A DNA stretch of 64,000 bases from Pseudomonas rhizoryzae (GTDB taxonomy: Bacteria > Pseudomonadota > Gammaproteobacteria > Pseudomonadales > Pseudomonadaceae), in contig NZ_SULM01000013.1 of the NCBI RefSeq assembly GCF_005250615.1, positions 108,277-172,276 of the forward strand. Reading direction: 5' to 3'. Positions 8,501 through 18,136 of the stretch are shown here, one piece after another (position 1 is the first letter of the stretch; every line of letters begins with the position of its first letter). The notes under the pieces are model-generated. The model made no database searches. It saw nothing but the letters and a program-made list of their open reading frames with translations, and was not told the DNA's origin. The position numbers and the translations under genes are program-made.

Positions 8501-9907
8501 TCAGGCGTAGTAGTCGACCAGGCTGCGCGCGGCCAGGGTTGCCGTGCCACGCGTCTCGGCCACGCTGGCCAAGGGCTCCTCTTCTCCACCGCCGGCGGCG
8601 CCGCCACGGCCCCGCCGCGATCCGTCGTTCTGCGCGCCTTGCTGCGACTGCTGCCAGGCCTGACCGGAGGATTGATCGGAGACGTTGACGTTGGACAGGT
8701 TCATGCCTTGCTGGGCGAAGAGCTCCCGCAGCCGCTGACTGCCATTGTCCAGGGCCTCGCGGACGTCCGCGTGGGGACTGGCAAAGGTGACCTGGGTCTG
8801 GTCCTGGGTCATGTCGATGCGCACCTCCAATTTACCCAGTTGCGCCGGCTCCATCTGGATGTCGGCGGTCTTGAGATTCTGGCTGGACATCCACATGACC
8901 TTGTCCACCACGGCTTCGCTGAAATTGCCGGCCTGGGGATTGAGCGCCTGGCCGGGTACCGTCGCCGTGACCGGACGCGCCGTCTGCGCCGGTGTACTGA
9001 GCGACTGCGACAGCGCGGTGAGCTTGTCGGCGAAGGCCTCGGGCTTGCTCGGAATGGCCGCATCCTTGTTGGCATTTCCCTGATCCTGAGTCGCAGCCAG
9101 CGCCGCCACTGCGGCGGCCTGGTCAGCGCCAGGCACAGCGGCAGGCTGCCCTGGCAGCAGGGCGTTGAGCTGGTTTGCCGCCAGGTTATTGGCGGTCGTC
9201 GCGGCCTTGTTCGCCTCGCCCTGGCCTTGCGGGGACTGGCTGAGCACCTGCGCCAGTCCGGCATCCTGGGCCGGCTGGTCGCCAGGCTGGGCGACCACCA
9301 TGGCGCCGGGTTGCGTACCGGCAGCAGCTGCCTGGGTGCCAGTGGCCACCGCGCCGGCGAGGATGGCAGCGGGGTCCAGGGTTTGCGCCTCCTTGGTCGT
9401 CGAGGCGGTAGTCGTCGCGGTGGGAGTCGCCAGCGCTTGAGTAGGCGTCGGCGCCGGTGTGGGGAATTGACCGGTCATGCCGAGCATGAACAAGGGATCC
9501 AGTACCGTAGCGACAGGCTCCTGGGTCTCTTCGCCCTTGGCCACCGGCAAGGTCTTGCCGTCGTCGTCGCCCTTGGCTGCCACCTTGTCATCGGTCTTTG
9601 CCGCCGAATCGGTGGAAGGCTTGGCGTCCGCGGTACGGTCGTCGTCATCATCACGCTTCACGCGATCATCGTCGTCACGCCCACGGGCAGGTTCGCTCTT
9701 GCGTGCCTGGCTGGTGGCCTTGGTATCGCTGGTATCGCGGGGCTTCTCGCTACGCGCCGGCTCACGCGGCTGCTCCTGGGCGAAGACGTCGGCGAAGCGC
9801 TCCTGCGAAGCCGGGCGATCCTGGGGAGTCGGGGTCTTGGGCACGGCCCTGCCGGTAGCGGTGGCAGGGCTTGCGGTGTTCAACAGGAAATCGGGCACGA
9901 CGGCCAT
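8501..9907 (-). CDS. fliK: Flagellar hook-length control protein FliK
   Basis: FliK measures hook length and triggers the FlhB substrate switch. The 468-residue product has a long low-complexity N-terminal ruler region rich in Ala, Gln, Pro and Thr, including two runs of aspartate with arginine and lysine at about residues 75-95. The conserved C-terminal Flg_hook domain shows MEPAQLGKLEVRIDM and LRELFAQQGMNLSNVNV. A short glycine-rich tail follows. Its place before fliL is the usual Pseudomonas order. The N-terminal region is fast evolving, so the family call rests on the C-terminal domain and the position. Confidence 0.93.
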   Translation of the reverse strand: MAVVPDFLLNTASPATATGRAVPKTPTPQDRPASQERFADVFAQEQPREPARSEKPRDTSDTKATSQARKSEPARGRDDDDRVKRDDDDDRTADAKPSTDSAAKTDDKVAAKGDDDGKTLPVAKGEETQEPVATVLDPLFMLGMTGQFPTPAPTPTQALATPTATTTASTTKEAQTLDPAAILAGAVATGTQAAAAGTQPGAMVVAQPGDQPAQDAGLAQVLSQSPQGQGEANKAATTANNLAANQLNALLPGQPAAVPGADQAAAVAALAATQDQGNANKDAAIPSKPEAFADKLTALSQSLSTPAQTARPVTATVPGQALNPQAGNFSEAVVDKVMWMSSQNLKTADIQMEPAQLGKLEVRIDMTQDQTQVTFASPHADVREALDNGSQRLRELFAQQGMNLSNVNVSDQSSGQAWQQSQQGAQNDGSRRGRGGAAGGGEEEPLASVAETRGTATLAARSLVDYYA

Positions 9908-9984
9908 GGAATGCTCCGAATGACGGGTTTTCCAGAACCTAGCAAGGAGCGCGCCAGCTCCAAACGCCAGCGCTTTGACGAGCC

Positions 9985-10341
9985 TCAGGTCGCGTAGCGC
10001 TGCCGCTCGACCTTGAAGAGAATGCGCACGATGGCGAACTCACGCTCGATCGCGGAGATGCCCATGGCCAACTCGGCGGTGGCGGCTCGCCGCCGCGCGC
10101 CCTCCTCCACGTCACGACACAGCTGCGCCAAGGGCATGGCGCCCATGTTGCCGGCACTGCCCTTGAAGCTATGGGCGAATTGGCGAACCTGCTCGGGATC
10201 TCCGCCAATCACGCTGCGCTTGAGGGCGGCGATCCGCTCTTCGCAATCGACCAGGAAGGTTTCGATGAGTCCGACGTACTCTTCTTCCATGCAGTCGCGC
10301 AGGCTGGCGAGCGTATCCGGATCGAGGTGACTGGTAAACAT
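9985..10341 (-). CDS. Hpt (histidine phosphotransfer) domain protein
   Basis: The 118-residue product is a stand-alone Hpt domain that would relay phosphate between a hybrid sensor kinase and a response regulator. The phosphorylatable histidine is in QFAHSFKGSAGN (His57), the canonical Hpt signature, followed by LAQLCRDVEEGARR. An upstream in-frame extension runs back through fliJ and fliI, but it is out of frame with both; the real start is the ATG beginning MFTSHLDPDT. It sits between fliJ and fliK, a position where some other pseudomonads also carry an Hpt gene. No partner kinase is present in the window. Confidence 0.9.
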   Translation of the reverse strand: MFTSHLDPDTLASLRDCMEEEYVGLIETFLVDCEERIAALKRSVIGGDPEQVRQFAHSFKGSAGNMGAMPLAQLCRDVEEGARRRAATAELAMGISAIEREFAIVRILFKVERQRYAT

Positions 10342-10385
10342 CGGTTTCTCACTGACTACAGGACAGAGGACGCAGTGACGATCGC

Positions 10386-10829
10386 CTAGAGATAGGCCGA
10401 ACGTACACGCTGAGCATACTCGTCCATCTGTTTCTGTTCGCGCTTGTCTTCGACCAGGCGCTGCTCCTGCTTGTAACGCTCGACCAGTTTGCGCAGCCCC
10501 TCCAGGCGCGCATAGCGTTCCTGCCATTGGGTGCGCGCCTTGGCCACCACGTCGCGATGCCACTGGGCGTTGCGCTCCTGCTGACCGATGGCCTCTTCCA
10601 GCTGACTGAGAAAGCGCTGGTAACCGATCAGCCACTGACCGCTGACGCCGCGGCTGCCATTCACCACCAGCCGCTGCTGGTAATCCTCGCGATAGCGCTG
10701 CAACTCGCCCAACTTGAATTCCGCTTGCGCCAGCTGCTGCTGGCACTGCCCCAAGCGCTGAGCGGCGTCGCGCTCTTCGCGCTCGCTCATTTCCACCACG
10801 GGGCCCAGACGTTCGGCTCTGCCTTTCAT
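10386..10829 (-). CDS. fliJ: Flagellar export protein FliJ
   Basis: FliJ is the coiled-coil stalk of the FliHIJ export ATPase. The 147-residue product is almost wholly charged and Gln-rich helix with no hydrophobic core, with heptad-like spacing from residue 15 to the end, as expected. It starts 6 bases after the fliI stop codon. Sequence similarity in this family is low, so the call relies on length, coiled-coil character and the fliHIJ order. Confidence 0.92.
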   Translation of the reverse strand: MKGRAERLGPVVEMSEREERDAAQRLGQCQQQLAQAEFKLGELQRYREDYQQRLVVNGSRGVSGQWLIGYQRFLSQLEEAIGQQERNAQWHRDVVAKARTQWQERYARLEGLRKLVERYKQEQRLVEDKREQKQMDEYAQRVRSAYL

Positions 10830-10835
10830 GATCTA

Positions 10836-12182
10836 TCAGCCTCCCAATACGGCTTGGAGATTGGCGGCGCTCTGCTCCAGCGACTCGCTCTCGCGCAAGC
10901 CCTGCCGCAGGAATTGCTGCATCGGGGCATAGCGGGCGATCGCCAGATCGGTTTCGGCATTCCCACCGGGCACATAGGCACCGACGCTGAGCAGGTCCTT
11001 GGCCTGCTGGTAAAGCGACCAGAGCTGCTTGACGCGCTGGGCGTTGCGCAAATGCTCCGGACTGACCACCTGGGGCATCACCCGGCTGATGGACGCCTCG
11101 ATGTCGATGGCGGGATAGTGGCCCTCTTCGGCCAGCCGCCGCGACAGCACGAAGTGACCATCCAGCACCCCCCGCGCCGAGTCGGCGATGGGATCCTGCT
11201 GATCGTCCCCTTCCGACAGCACAGTATAGAACGCCGTGATCGAACCCCCACCCTTTTCCGCGTTGCCGGCCCGCTCCACCAGCCGTGGCAGCTTGGCGAA
11301 CACCGACGGCGGATACCCCTTGGTCGCCGGCGGCTCGCCGATGGCGAGGGCAATCTCCCGCTGCGCCTGGGCATAGCGGGTCAGGGAATCCATGAGCAGC
11401 AGGACATTCTTGCCCTTGTCGCGGAAATACTCGGCGATACGAGTGCAATACATGGCCGCACGCAGGCGCAACAGCGGCGCATCGTCCGCCGGCGAGGCGA
11501 CGACCACCGCGCGCTTGATGCCCTCCTCGCCCAGGATATGCTCGATGAATTCCTTCACCTCACGGCCCCGCTCGCCGATCAGCCCGACCACGATGATCTC
11601 GGCCTTGGTGAGGCGGGTCATCATGCCGAGCAGCACGCTCTTACCGACGCCGGTACCGGCGAACAGGCCCAGGCGCTGGCCACGCCCTACCGTCAACAAA
11701 CCGTTGATGCTGCGGATCCCCACATCGAGGGGCTCACTGATGGGTTCGCGCTTGAGCGGGTTGATGGTCGGGCCGTCCATCGGCACCCAGTCCTCGGCGC
11801 GCATACGCCCCTTGCCGTCCAGGGCATTGCCCAGGCCGTCGAGCACCCGACCGAGCATGGACATGCCCATGGGCAGGCGGCCGGTGTCCGGTACCGGCAC
11901 CACGCGGGCGCCAGGGGCGATGCCAGCGAGGCTGCCCACCGGCATGAGAAAGGTCTTGTCGCCATTGAAGCCCATTACCTCGGCTTCGACTTCCACCGGC
12001 TGATAGCCACCACCATTGATCAGTCGGCAGCGACTGCCCACGGCGGCGCGCAGGCCTTCGGCCTCCAGGGTCAGACCGACCATGCGCAGCAGGCGGCCCT
12101 CGATCACCGGCTGCTGCTCGACCCGAATGGCTTCGTCGTAACCGCTCAGCCGCCGCTCGAAGCTCAGACGTTCAAGACGCAT
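10836..12182 (-). CDS. fliI: Flagellum-specific export ATPase FliI
   Basis: FliI is the ATPase that helps unfold and load substrates at the flagellar export gate. The 448-residue product is related to the F1 beta subunit: a beta-barrel N-terminal domain, Walker [10 protein letters not shown] at about residues 174-182, Walker [22 protein letters not shown], and the export-ATPase segment [18 protein letters not shown]. Its start overlaps the 3' end of fliH by 11 bases. Confidence 0.97.
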   Translation of the reverse strand: MRLERLSFERRLSGYDEAIRVEQQPVIEGRLLRMVGLTLEAEGLRAAVGSRCRLINGGGYQPVEVEAEVMGFNGDKTFLMPVGSLAGIAPGARVVPVPDTGRLPMGMSMLGRVLDGLGNALDGKGRMRAEDWVPMDGPTINPLKREPISEPLDVGIRSINGLLTVGRGQRLGLFAGTGVGKSVLLGMMTRLTKAEIIVVGLIGERGREVKEFIEHILGEEGIKRAVVVASPADDAPLLRLRAAMYCTRIAEYFRDKGKNVLLLMDSLTRYAQAQREIALAIGEPPATKGYPPSVFAKLPRLVERAGNAEKGGGSITAFYTVLSEGDDQQDPIADSARGVLDGHFVLSRRLAEEGHYPAIDIEASISRVMPQVVSPEHLRNAQRVKQLWSLYQQAKDLLSVGAYVPGGNAETDLAIARYAPMQQFLRQGLRESESLEQSAANLQAVLGG

Positions 12183-12951
12183 GGGGCGTCTCCTCGATAT
12201 CGATGTGCAGATCGGGGTCCTGGGGCTGGGTCGCCTGATGACGCTGCTGCTCGGCGAGCTGGGTCAGCGCCTGGGCCAGCCGCGTCTCGATACTGGCGTC
12301 GATGACACTGCTCTCGGTCTCGATCCGGCAACCGCCGGGCATGAGGGTCTCGTCCTCGAGGATACGCCAACTCTCCTCGTGACGATCGCGCAGGGCCTTC
12401 ATCAGTTCGAAGTCCTGGGGGCTGACCTGGATGCGGATATTCTGGGCGCCCATGGGCAACAGCTTCAGGGCCGTACGCACCACCTGGCCCAGTTGGCTGG
12501 AGTCGAGCTTGAGCTCGCGCTGAATGACTTCGCGAGTGATATGCCGCACCAGCTGCACCATGCCGGCTTCCAGTGCCTGATCCTGCTCGCCGATGGGATC
12601 GAGCAGATGACTCATCAGGGTTTCCAGACTCGCCAGCCGCGCGGTGAGCGCCGCCTCGGCTTCCTGGCGGGCCTTGAGCTGACCGGCGTGGTAGCCGTCG
12701 CGCTCGCCGGTCACGAAGCCCTCGTTATAGGCTTCCTGACGAATCGCCTCCAGTTCTTCGAGGGTGATCGGCTGGACCTCTTCGACCGGGACCTCTTCGA
12801 TCTGAGGCTCCGGCTGCGGTTCGGGTTCAGGAACCGCAGCCGCCGGAGCTTGCTCGGGCTCGTCGAAGCTGTCGAAGGCCGGCAGCCGCCAGACATCGAC
12901 AGCCTCCAGATCCCGTGCCCTGATCAGATCGCTCGCCGATTCTTTGCTCAT
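12172..12951 (-). CDS. fliH: Flagellar assembly protein FliH
   Basis: FliH is the regulator and stator-like partner of FliI. The 259-residue product has an acidic, Pro/Glu-rich N-terminal third (repeated [13 protein letters not shown] segments), a helical region with the family's [18 protein letters not shown] glycine-repeat segment at about residues 95-112, and a C-terminal E-peristalk-like domain. An in-frame GTG one codon upstream could also serve as the start; I prefer the ATG. It overlaps fliI and follows fliG by about 70 bases. Confidence 0.93.
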   Translation of the reverse strand: MSKESASDLIRARDLEAVDVWRLPAFDSFDEPEQAPAAAVPEPEPQPEPQIEEVPVEEVQPITLEELEAIRQEAYNEGFVTGERDGYHAGQLKARQEAEAALTARLASLETLMSHLLDPIGEQDQALEAGMVQLVRHITREVIQRELKLDSSQLGQVVRTALKLLPMGAQNIRIQVSPQDFELMKALRDRHEESWRILEDETLMPGGCRIETESSVIDASIETRLAQALTQLAEQQRHQATQPQDPDLHIDIEETPHAS

Positions 12952-13018
12952 CACCTATCCGTCAGAAAACCGCTACTGACCGGACAATAGCAAAGCCCAG
13001 GCCAACCCCTGCATAGGG

Positions 13019-14029
13019 TCAGACCATTTCCTCGCCACCCTTGCCACCCAGCACGATCTCGCCGGCATCGGCCATGCGCCGGGCGACGGCGAGTACCTCT
13101 TTCTGCGCCCCTTCCACCTCGGATAGCCGTACCGGCCCCTTGGCTTCCAGGTCATCGCGCAGCAGCTCAGCGGCACGCTTGGACATGTTGCGGAAGAACT
13201 TCTCCTTGATGCCCTCGTCGGCGCCCTTGAGCGCCAGCACCAGGACATCGGACGATACCTCGCGGAGCAGGGCCTGGATGCCGCGGTCGTCCACGTCCGC
13301 CAGGTTGTCGAAGACGAACATCAGATCCTCGATCTGTCCCGACAGATCCTGATCCGCTTCGCGGATCGAATCCATCAGCGGTCCTTCGACCGAGCTGTCC
13401 AGGTAGTTCATGATGTCGGCCGCGCGCTTCACGCCGCCCAGCGCGGTACGAGTGGTGCTGGCGCTGCCGGAGAACTGCTTCTCCAGGATCAGGTTCAGCT
13501 CCTTGAGCGCCGCCGGTTGCACGGTATTCAGCGACGAGACGCGCAGGACGATGTCCAGGCGCACCTTGTGATCGAAATGGCCGAGTACCTCCGCCGCCTG
13601 GTCCGGATCCAGGTAGGCCACCACGATGGCCTGGATCTGCGGGTGCTCGTAGCGGATCACGTCCGCCACCGCTCGCGGCTCCATCCACTTCAGGCTGTCC
13701 AGGCCGCTGGTGTTGCCGCCCAGCAGGATCCGGTCGATCAGGCCACTGGCCTTGTCCTCGCCCAGTGCCTGGGTCAGCATCTTGCGGATATAGCCATCGG
13801 CGCCAACGCCCAGACTGGTCTGGTCGCCGACCACTTCGATGAAGTCGCCGAGCACCCGCTCGACCTGCTCACGGTTGACGTTGCGCATCTGGGCCATGGC
13901 GGTACCGACCTTCTGCACCTCCTTGGGCCCCATGTGCCGGAGGATCTGCGCAGCATCGGCCTCACCCAGCGACAGCAGGAAGATGGCTGCCTTCTCGACC
14001 TGGGTGAGTTGCGCGTCATTCGTCGCCAT
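13019..14029 (-). CDS. fliG: Flagellar motor switch protein FliG
   Basis: FliG is the rotor protein that interacts with MotA and couples torque to the MS-ring. The 336-residue product has the FliG_N, FliG_M and FliG_C domains in order: AAIFLLSLGEADAAQILRH near the start, the EHPQ motif within YEHPQIQAIVVAYLDP at about residues 125-140, and the C-terminal charged torque helix region SSDVLVLALKGADEGIKEKF. Its start overlaps the end of fliF by 14 bases, indicating coupling. Confidence 0.97.
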   Translation of the reverse strand: MATNDAQLTQVEKAAIFLLSLGEADAAQILRHMGPKEVQKVGTAMAQMRNVNREQVERVLGDFIEVVGDQTSLGVGADGYIRKMLTQALGEDKASGLIDRILLGGNTSGLDSLKWMEPRAVADVIRYEHPQIQAIVVAYLDPDQAAEVLGHFDHKVRLDIVLRVSSLNTVQPAALKELNLILEKQFSGSASTTRTALGGVKRAADIMNYLDSSVEGPLMDSIREADQDLSGQIEDLMFVFDNLADVDDRGIQALLREVSSDVLVLALKGADEGIKEKFFRNMSKRAAELLRDDLEAKGPVRLSEVEGAQKEVLAVARRMADAGEIVLGGKGGEEMV

Positions 14030-15827
14030 TGATCCAATCCTTCACTACCTGGGCAACACGGCCCGGATCATCGTTGACCAGCTGCTTGATGGCCGTCAGC
14101 TGGGCGTCGTAGCCCTCGCTGGGGCTGGGCAGCAGCAGCGGCGCCGGACCTGCCAGACTGACCTTGTCGTCGGCCAGATCGTCCGAGAGACCATCCAGCC
14201 CCCCGGCGCCGAGGGCACCGGCACCACCCGCCGCGGCCAGGGCGGCGGCGTCCTTGGCGTTGCCACCGGACAGATTCTTCAGCACTGGGCGCAACACCCC
14301 AAAGACTAGCACCAGGATGAACAGCACACCCAGCGCCTGCTTCACCACACCCCAGAACCAGGGCTGCTGATAGAAGGGAATGCTCTCGATCTCTTCCTGT
14401 TGTACCGGGGCGAAGGGCGCATTGATCACGCTCACGCTGTCGCCACGGCTGGCATCGAAGCCCACGGCATCCTGTACCAGACGAGTGAAGCGCGCCAGGT
14501 CTTCGGTGCTCCAGGGTTGATGGGTCACCTTGCCAGCCGCATCGACCTTGATCTGATCGTCGAGCACCACCGCGACGGAAAGCCGACGCAGACGGCCCTG
14601 CTGCTGACGGGTGTAGCTGACGCTGCGATCCAGCTCGTAGTTGCGCGTGTTCTGCTCACGCTTGTCGGTCGGGTACGGCAGGGTGGCCGGCAGGTTGGTC
14701 TTGCTGTCGTAGATGTATTGGTCGTTGGCATCACGCAGCGGCTGGCCCGGAGCGATGTAATTCGCACCGCCGCCACCACCCTGACCGGTCTTTTCCGGAG
14801 TCGAGGACGGCCCGGGCGGCTGGTTCGACAGCGCGCCCGGCACGCCCTGGGCGCCACCGCCGGAAGTCTGGCGCTGCTCGCTGTTCTGCTGCTCACTGCG
14901 CAGTGCCGGCTGGTCGGGGTTGAATTGCTCGGCCGTCGATTCCACGGCATTGAAATCGACGTCCGCCGCCACTTCCGCCTTGAAGCGACCGTTACCTACT
15001 ACCGGCAGCATGATGTTCTGCACGCGCTGGGTCAGGGAGCTTTCCATCTTGTGGGTGTAGTCGAGCTGCTTGCCGGCGATCGACAGCTCGGACATGTTCT
15101 GCTGGTCGGACAGCAACTGCCCCTTCTGGTCGACGACGGTGACCTGGGACTTATCCAGGTTCGGCACGCTGGTGGCGACCAGGTTGATGATGGCCATGAC
15201 CTGACCGGCATCCAGGGTACGGCCGGGATACATCTCGACCAGCACCGAGGCGCTCGGCTTGCGCTCGTCACGGACGAACACGGAGCTCTTCGGAATCGCC
15301 AGGTGCACCCGGGCGGCCTTGATGCCGTTGAGGCTGGAGATGGTGCGGGCCAGTTCGCCTTCCAGGCTGCGCCGGTAATTCGCCGCTTCCATGAACTGGC
15401 TGGTGCCCAGCGGCTGCTCCTTGTCCAGCAGCTCGAAGCCGACGTTGCCGTCCGAGGGGGTTATACCGGCAGCCGCCATCTTCATGCGGGCACGACCGAG
15501 GTCGTCGGCCTTGACCAGCAAGGCGCCGGAATTCGGATCGACCTTGTAGCCGATGTCCGCCGCGCCCAGGGCCTGCAGCACCTGGTTGGCATCCAGGCCG
15601 TTCATGCTGGTGTACAGCGGCCGATAGTCGGGCTGCTGGGTCCAGAGCACCACGGCGAAACCCAGGGCGACACTGGCCGCCAGACCAATCAGCAGACCCA
15701 GCTGACGCAGCAGCGGCATTTCCGACAGGTTGTCGAGAAAGCTGAGGCCAAGAAGTGGCTTCTTGGGCTTTTCTTCCGCGTCGGGCTTGGCGGTGGGGAC
15801 GGGTACGTTGGTAAGAGCGTCAGCCAT
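14016..15827 (-). CDS. fliF: Flagellar MS-ring protein FliF
   Basis: FliF builds the MS-ring on which the motor and export apparatus assemble. The 603-residue product has two membrane helices, one at about residues 40-60 (LGLLIGLAASVALGFAVVLW) and one near residue 480 (VLFILVLVFGVLRPVL). Between them are YscJ/FliF-type ring-building motifs (the LYTSMNGLDANQV and RVHLAIPKSSVF regions) and a flexible Gln/Gly-rich insertion around residues 310-350. The C-terminal tail binds FliG. Confidence 0.97.
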   Translation of the reverse strand: MADALTNVPVPTAKPDAEEKPKKPLLGLSFLDNLSEMPLLRQLGLLIGLAASVALGFAVVLWTQQPDYRPLYTSMNGLDANQVLQALGAADIGYKVDPNSGALLVKADDLGRARMKMAAAGITPSDGNVGFELLDKEQPLGTSQFMEAANYRRSLEGELARTISSLNGIKAARVHLAIPKSSVFVRDERKPSASVLVEMYPGRTLDAGQVMAIINLVATSVPNLDKSQVTVVDQKGQLLSDQQNMSELSIAGKQLDYTHKMESSLTQRVQNIMLPVVGNGRFKAEVAADVDFNAVESTAEQFNPDQPALRSEQQNSEQRQTSGGGAQGVPGALSNQPPGPSSTPEKTGQGGGGGANYIAPGQPLRDANDQYIYDSKTNLPATLPYPTDKREQNTRNYELDRSVSYTRQQQGRLRRLSVAVVLDDQIKVDAAGKVTHQPWSTEDLARFTRLVQDAVGFDASRGDSVSVINAPFAPVQQEEIESIPFYQQPWFWGVVKQALGVLFILVLVFGVLRPVLKNLSGGNAKDAAALAAAGGAGALGAGGLDGLSDDLADDKVSLAGPAPLLLPSPSEGYDAQLTAIKQLVNDDPGRVAQVVKDWINGDE

Positions 15828-15841
15828 TTTCTAGACCGTCC

Positions 15842-16180
15842 TCAAATCGACATTTGCATGATGTCTTGGTACGCCTGCACGAACTTATTGCGTACCTGGG
15901 TCAAGGCCTGCACGGACACGCTGGCCTTCTGGGAAGCGATCATGACTTGAGTGAGGTCGACGCCGCCCTGCCCCAGCTCGAAGGACTTGGCCAACTCGTT
16001 GGCGGTCTGCTGGGTTTCATTGACGGAGCCCACGGCCTTGCTGAGCATGTCGGCGAAGCTCGGGCCCTGAACCTGTTCGGTGCCGGCAGGCGCTGCCACG
16101 GCTTTCGACCGGGCCATGGCCTCGGTCTGCATGGAACGCATTTCCAGCATCAACCGATTGAACTCGACACCTTGAACCAT
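15842..16180 (-). CDS. fliE: Flagellar hook-basal body complex protein FliE
   Basis: FliE is the adaptor joining the MS-ring to the rod. The chosen start ([12 protein letters not shown]) gives 112 residues, the normal family length, and is preceded by AGAGGAGCAGAGCAA. A 14-codon upstream extension has no ribosome site and crosses the leader motif. The C-terminus carries the typical block [20 protein letters not shown] and [10 protein letters not shown]. It is the first gene of the fliEFGHIJ operon and is driven by a sigma-54 promoter. Confidence 0.96.
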   Translation of the reverse strand: MVQGVEFNRLMLEMRSMQTEAMARSKAVAAPAGTEQVQGPSFADMLSKAVGSVNETQQTANELAKSFELGQGGVDLTQVMIASQKASVSVQALTQVRNKFVQAYQDIMQMSI

Positions 16181-16197
16181 TTGCTCTGCTCCTCTGG

Positions 16198-16213
16198 CAC
16201 GGAAAGTTGACGC
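16198..16213 (-). promoter_or_regulatory. Candidate FleQ-type leader site of fliE
   Basis: Minus-strand GCGTCAACTTTCCGTG, identical over 16 bases to the motif in the flhA leader and placed at the same distance (25 bases versus 24) from the -12 element. It lies between promoter and ribosome site, where FleQ is known to bind at P. aeruginosa fliE. Confidence 0.55.
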
Positions 16214-16237
16214 CGTACCCACTCGTGTCAGAGATAG

Positions 16238-16253
16238 AGCAATGCCTGTGCCA
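16238..16253 (-). promoter_or_regulatory. Sigma-54 promoter of the fliEFGHIJ operon
   Basis: The minus strand reads TGGCACAGGCATTGCT: a consensus -24 element TGGCAC, ten bases between GG and GC, and a consensus -12 TTGC. This is the best sigma-54 promoter in the window. Transcription would start about 45 bases upstream of the fliE ATG. Confidence 0.9.
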
Positions 16254-16324
16254 GATCCTAAAAATCCAGCTAAAACAATGGCTTGGTAAGAAGGTGCAGA
16301 GAGACGGTTAAAGTTTGCCGAAAA

Positions 16325-16630
16325 TCAGTCGACGCTGAGCAGCTCGCGATTGCGTTGCAGCAGGGCCTTGCCGATGCCCTTGACTTCAAGCAGCTCGTCC
16401 ACCGAGGCAAAGGCGCCATGAGCTTGGCGATGATCGACGATGGCCTGCGCCTTGACCGCGCCGATGCCCCGCAGCCGTTGCAGTGCAACGACATCGGCGA
16501 CATTGATATTGAGCGGTGCCTGCAGGGTGCTGATAGTAGAAGCTTTGGTCGTGGCGCTCGCGACCGTTTCGCAGCCGAGCGCCCAGGGACTGAGCACGAC
16601 CAACAGGATAACTGTCCATAGCAGTCTCAT
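16325..16630 (-). CDS. ComEA-like helix-hairpin-helix protein
   Basis: The 101-residue product has a signal peptide (hydrophobic run LLWTVILLVVLSPWALG) and two helix-hairpin-helix motifs: LQRLRGIGAVKAQAIVDHR and LLEVKGIGKALLQRN. This is the architecture of the short ComEA-like proteins of Gram-negative bacteria, which bind DNA in the periplasm during uptake. A small HhH protein of this kind lies next to wbpM in P. aeruginosa too, so it marks the distal end of the O-antigen locus. A direct role in natural transformation is not shown by the sequence. Confidence 0.88.
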   Translation of the reverse strand: MRLLWTVILLVVLSPWALGCETVASATTKASTISTLQAPLNINVADVVALQRLRGIGAVKAQAIVDHRQAHGAFASVDELLEVKGIGKALLQRNRELLSVD

Positions 16631-16688
16631 AGAGGAACCTCCTGTTCCACTGTTCGATCCAGCGAGCTTAAGTCGCCCTAACCGGCTG

Positions 16689-17603
16689 TCAACTCACCAA
16701 GGCTCCGGCCTGCTCCCGTTCGCTCTTGAGCGCCGTCAGCGTCTGTCTCACCCCCTGACGCCAATCGCTAGGGGCGATACCGAAGCGCCGCTCCAATTCA
16801 CTGGAGTCCAGCATGGAATAGGCGGGCCGCTTGGCGAGGGTAGGAAATTCGGCGGTGGTGATACCGGTGATGAGCGGTGCGCGCTCCAATATGCCGACCT
16901 CCTGGCCTGCATCTATGATGTAGCGGGCGAAATCGCACCAGCTCAGGCCGCTGTCACCACCGAAGTGGTAGAGCCCGTAGGCCGCCTGCTCCGGACGCGA
17001 CCGAACGCTTGCCGCGATCTGCAGCAGCGCATCGGCGATATGCCCGGCATAGGTGGGGCAACCCACCTGATCGCTCACCACCCGCAACTCGTCGCGGTCA
17101 GCCGCGAGGCGCAGCATGGTCTTGAGAAAGTTGTTGCAGTGCTCGCTGAACACCCAGGCCGTTCTCAAGACCACGGCGCGGGGGCAGGCGGACAGCACGC
17201 GATGCTCCCCTTCCAGCTTGGTCATGCCGTAGACACCGGACGGGCTGACCGGATCGTCGATCCGGTAAGGCGCCGTCGCGGTACCGTCGAACACGTAGTC
17301 GGTGGAGAGGTGCAACAGGGCGATACCGGCAGCCCCACAGGCCTGGGCCAGGACCGCGGGACCCTCGATGTTTCCGCGGGCGGCGATCTCTGGCTCCTGT
17401 TCAGCCTTGTCGACCGCCGTGTAGGCGGCCGCATTGATCACCACGTCAGGCCTGAATCGCTCGAGATGGCTGGTTACCGAGCCTTCGTCAGCAATATCCA
17501 GAGTGGCACGTCCATGGGCCTCCCATGCCAGTTCTGAACATTGCAGCCGGTCAGTCAGACAGCGCCCGACCTGACCGTTCGCTCCGGTAACCAGTATCTT
17601 CAT
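16689..17603 (-). CDS. rmlD: dTDP-4-dehydrorhamnose reductase RmlD
   Basis: RmlD makes the last step to dTDP-L-rhamnose. The 304-residue short-chain reductase shows the Rossmann motif TGANGQVGR at the N-terminus, STDYVFDG in the active-site region, and YGMTKLEGE containing the YxxxK pair. The ATG overlaps the rmlC stop by four bases. It is the last gene of the rmlB-A-C-D operon. Confidence 0.95.
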   Translation of the reverse strand: MKILVTGANGQVGRCLTDRLQCSELAWEAHGRATLDIADEGSVTSHLERFRPDVVINAAAYTAVDKAEQEPEIAARGNIEGPAVLAQACGAAGIALLHLSTDYVFDGTATAPYRIDDPVSPSGVYGMTKLEGEHRVLSACPRAVVLRTAWVFSEHCNNFLKTMLRLAADRDELRVVSDQVGCPTYAGHIADALLQIAASVRSRPEQAAYGLYHFGGDSGLSWCDFARYIIDAGQEVGILERAPLITGITTAEFPTLAKRPAYSMLDSSELERRFGIAPSDWRQGVRQTLTALKSEREQAGALVS

Positions 17604-18136
17604 CTATACAGCTCCGCCAATCGAAGTCCTTGTGCATCTTTGGCGGACAGGATGGGATCCTTGACCCGCCAGTCGATATTCAGATCCGGATCATTCCAGA
17701 TCAAAGATCCTTCATCAGAGGGATCGTAATAATCTGTGCACTTGTATTCAAAATCAGCGGTTTCAGACAGCACCACGAAGCCATGGGCGAGACCCGGCGG
17801 TATCCAGAGCTGGCGTTTGTTGTCCTCCGAGAGGATCTCGGCCACCACGTTGCCGAAGGTGGATGAACCCCGGCGGATGTCGACGGCCACGTCCAGCACT
17901 TCGCCGCGCACGACCCGCACCAGCTTGCCCTGGGGCTTGCTGCGCTGGAAATGCAGGCCGCGCAGGACGTTCTGCGCCGAACGCGAATGGTTGTCTTGGA
18001 CGAACGGCAGGGTGATCCCCGCCTGCTGGGCATAACGATCCGCCTGGAAGGACTCCAGGAAGAACCCGCGCTCGTCACCGAAGACCTTGGGTTCGATCAG
18101 CTTAACGTCCGGGATCGCGGTATCGAAGACCTGCAT
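17600..18136 (-). CDS. rmlC: dTDP-4-dehydrorhamnose 3,5-epimerase RmlC
   Basis: RmlC epimerises dTDP-4-keto-6-deoxyglucose at C3 and C5. The start at [16 protein letters not shown] (178 residues) is set by AAGGAGCAGGGCTG just upstream and by the overlapping rmlA stop (TGATG). A six-codon longer form is possible but lacks a ribosome site. Family segments are DERGFFLESFQADRY, LRGLHFQRSKPQGKLVRV with the catalytic His, and WIPPGLAHGFVVLSE. Confidence 0.95.
   Translation of the reverse strand: MQVFDTAIPDVKLIEPKVFGDERGFFLESFQADRYAQQAGITLPFVQDNHSRSAQNVLRGLHFQRSKPQGKLVRVVRGEVLDVAVDIRRGSSTFGNVVAEILSEDNKRQLWIPPGLAHGFVVLSETADFEYKCTDYYDPSDEGSLIWNDPDLNIDWRVKDPILSAKDAQGLRLAELYR

Noticed and set aside
8445..8520. 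Sigma-54 promoter for fliL
   Set aside because: Candidate GG...GC pairs here have 8, 10 or 11 bases between them but lack a TTGC-like -12 at the correct ten-base spacing, so none is called.
9985..11448. 487-codon minus-strand frame ending in the Hpt protein
   Set aside because: Only the last 118 codons look like a protein. The rest reads through fliJ and fliI in the wrong frame.
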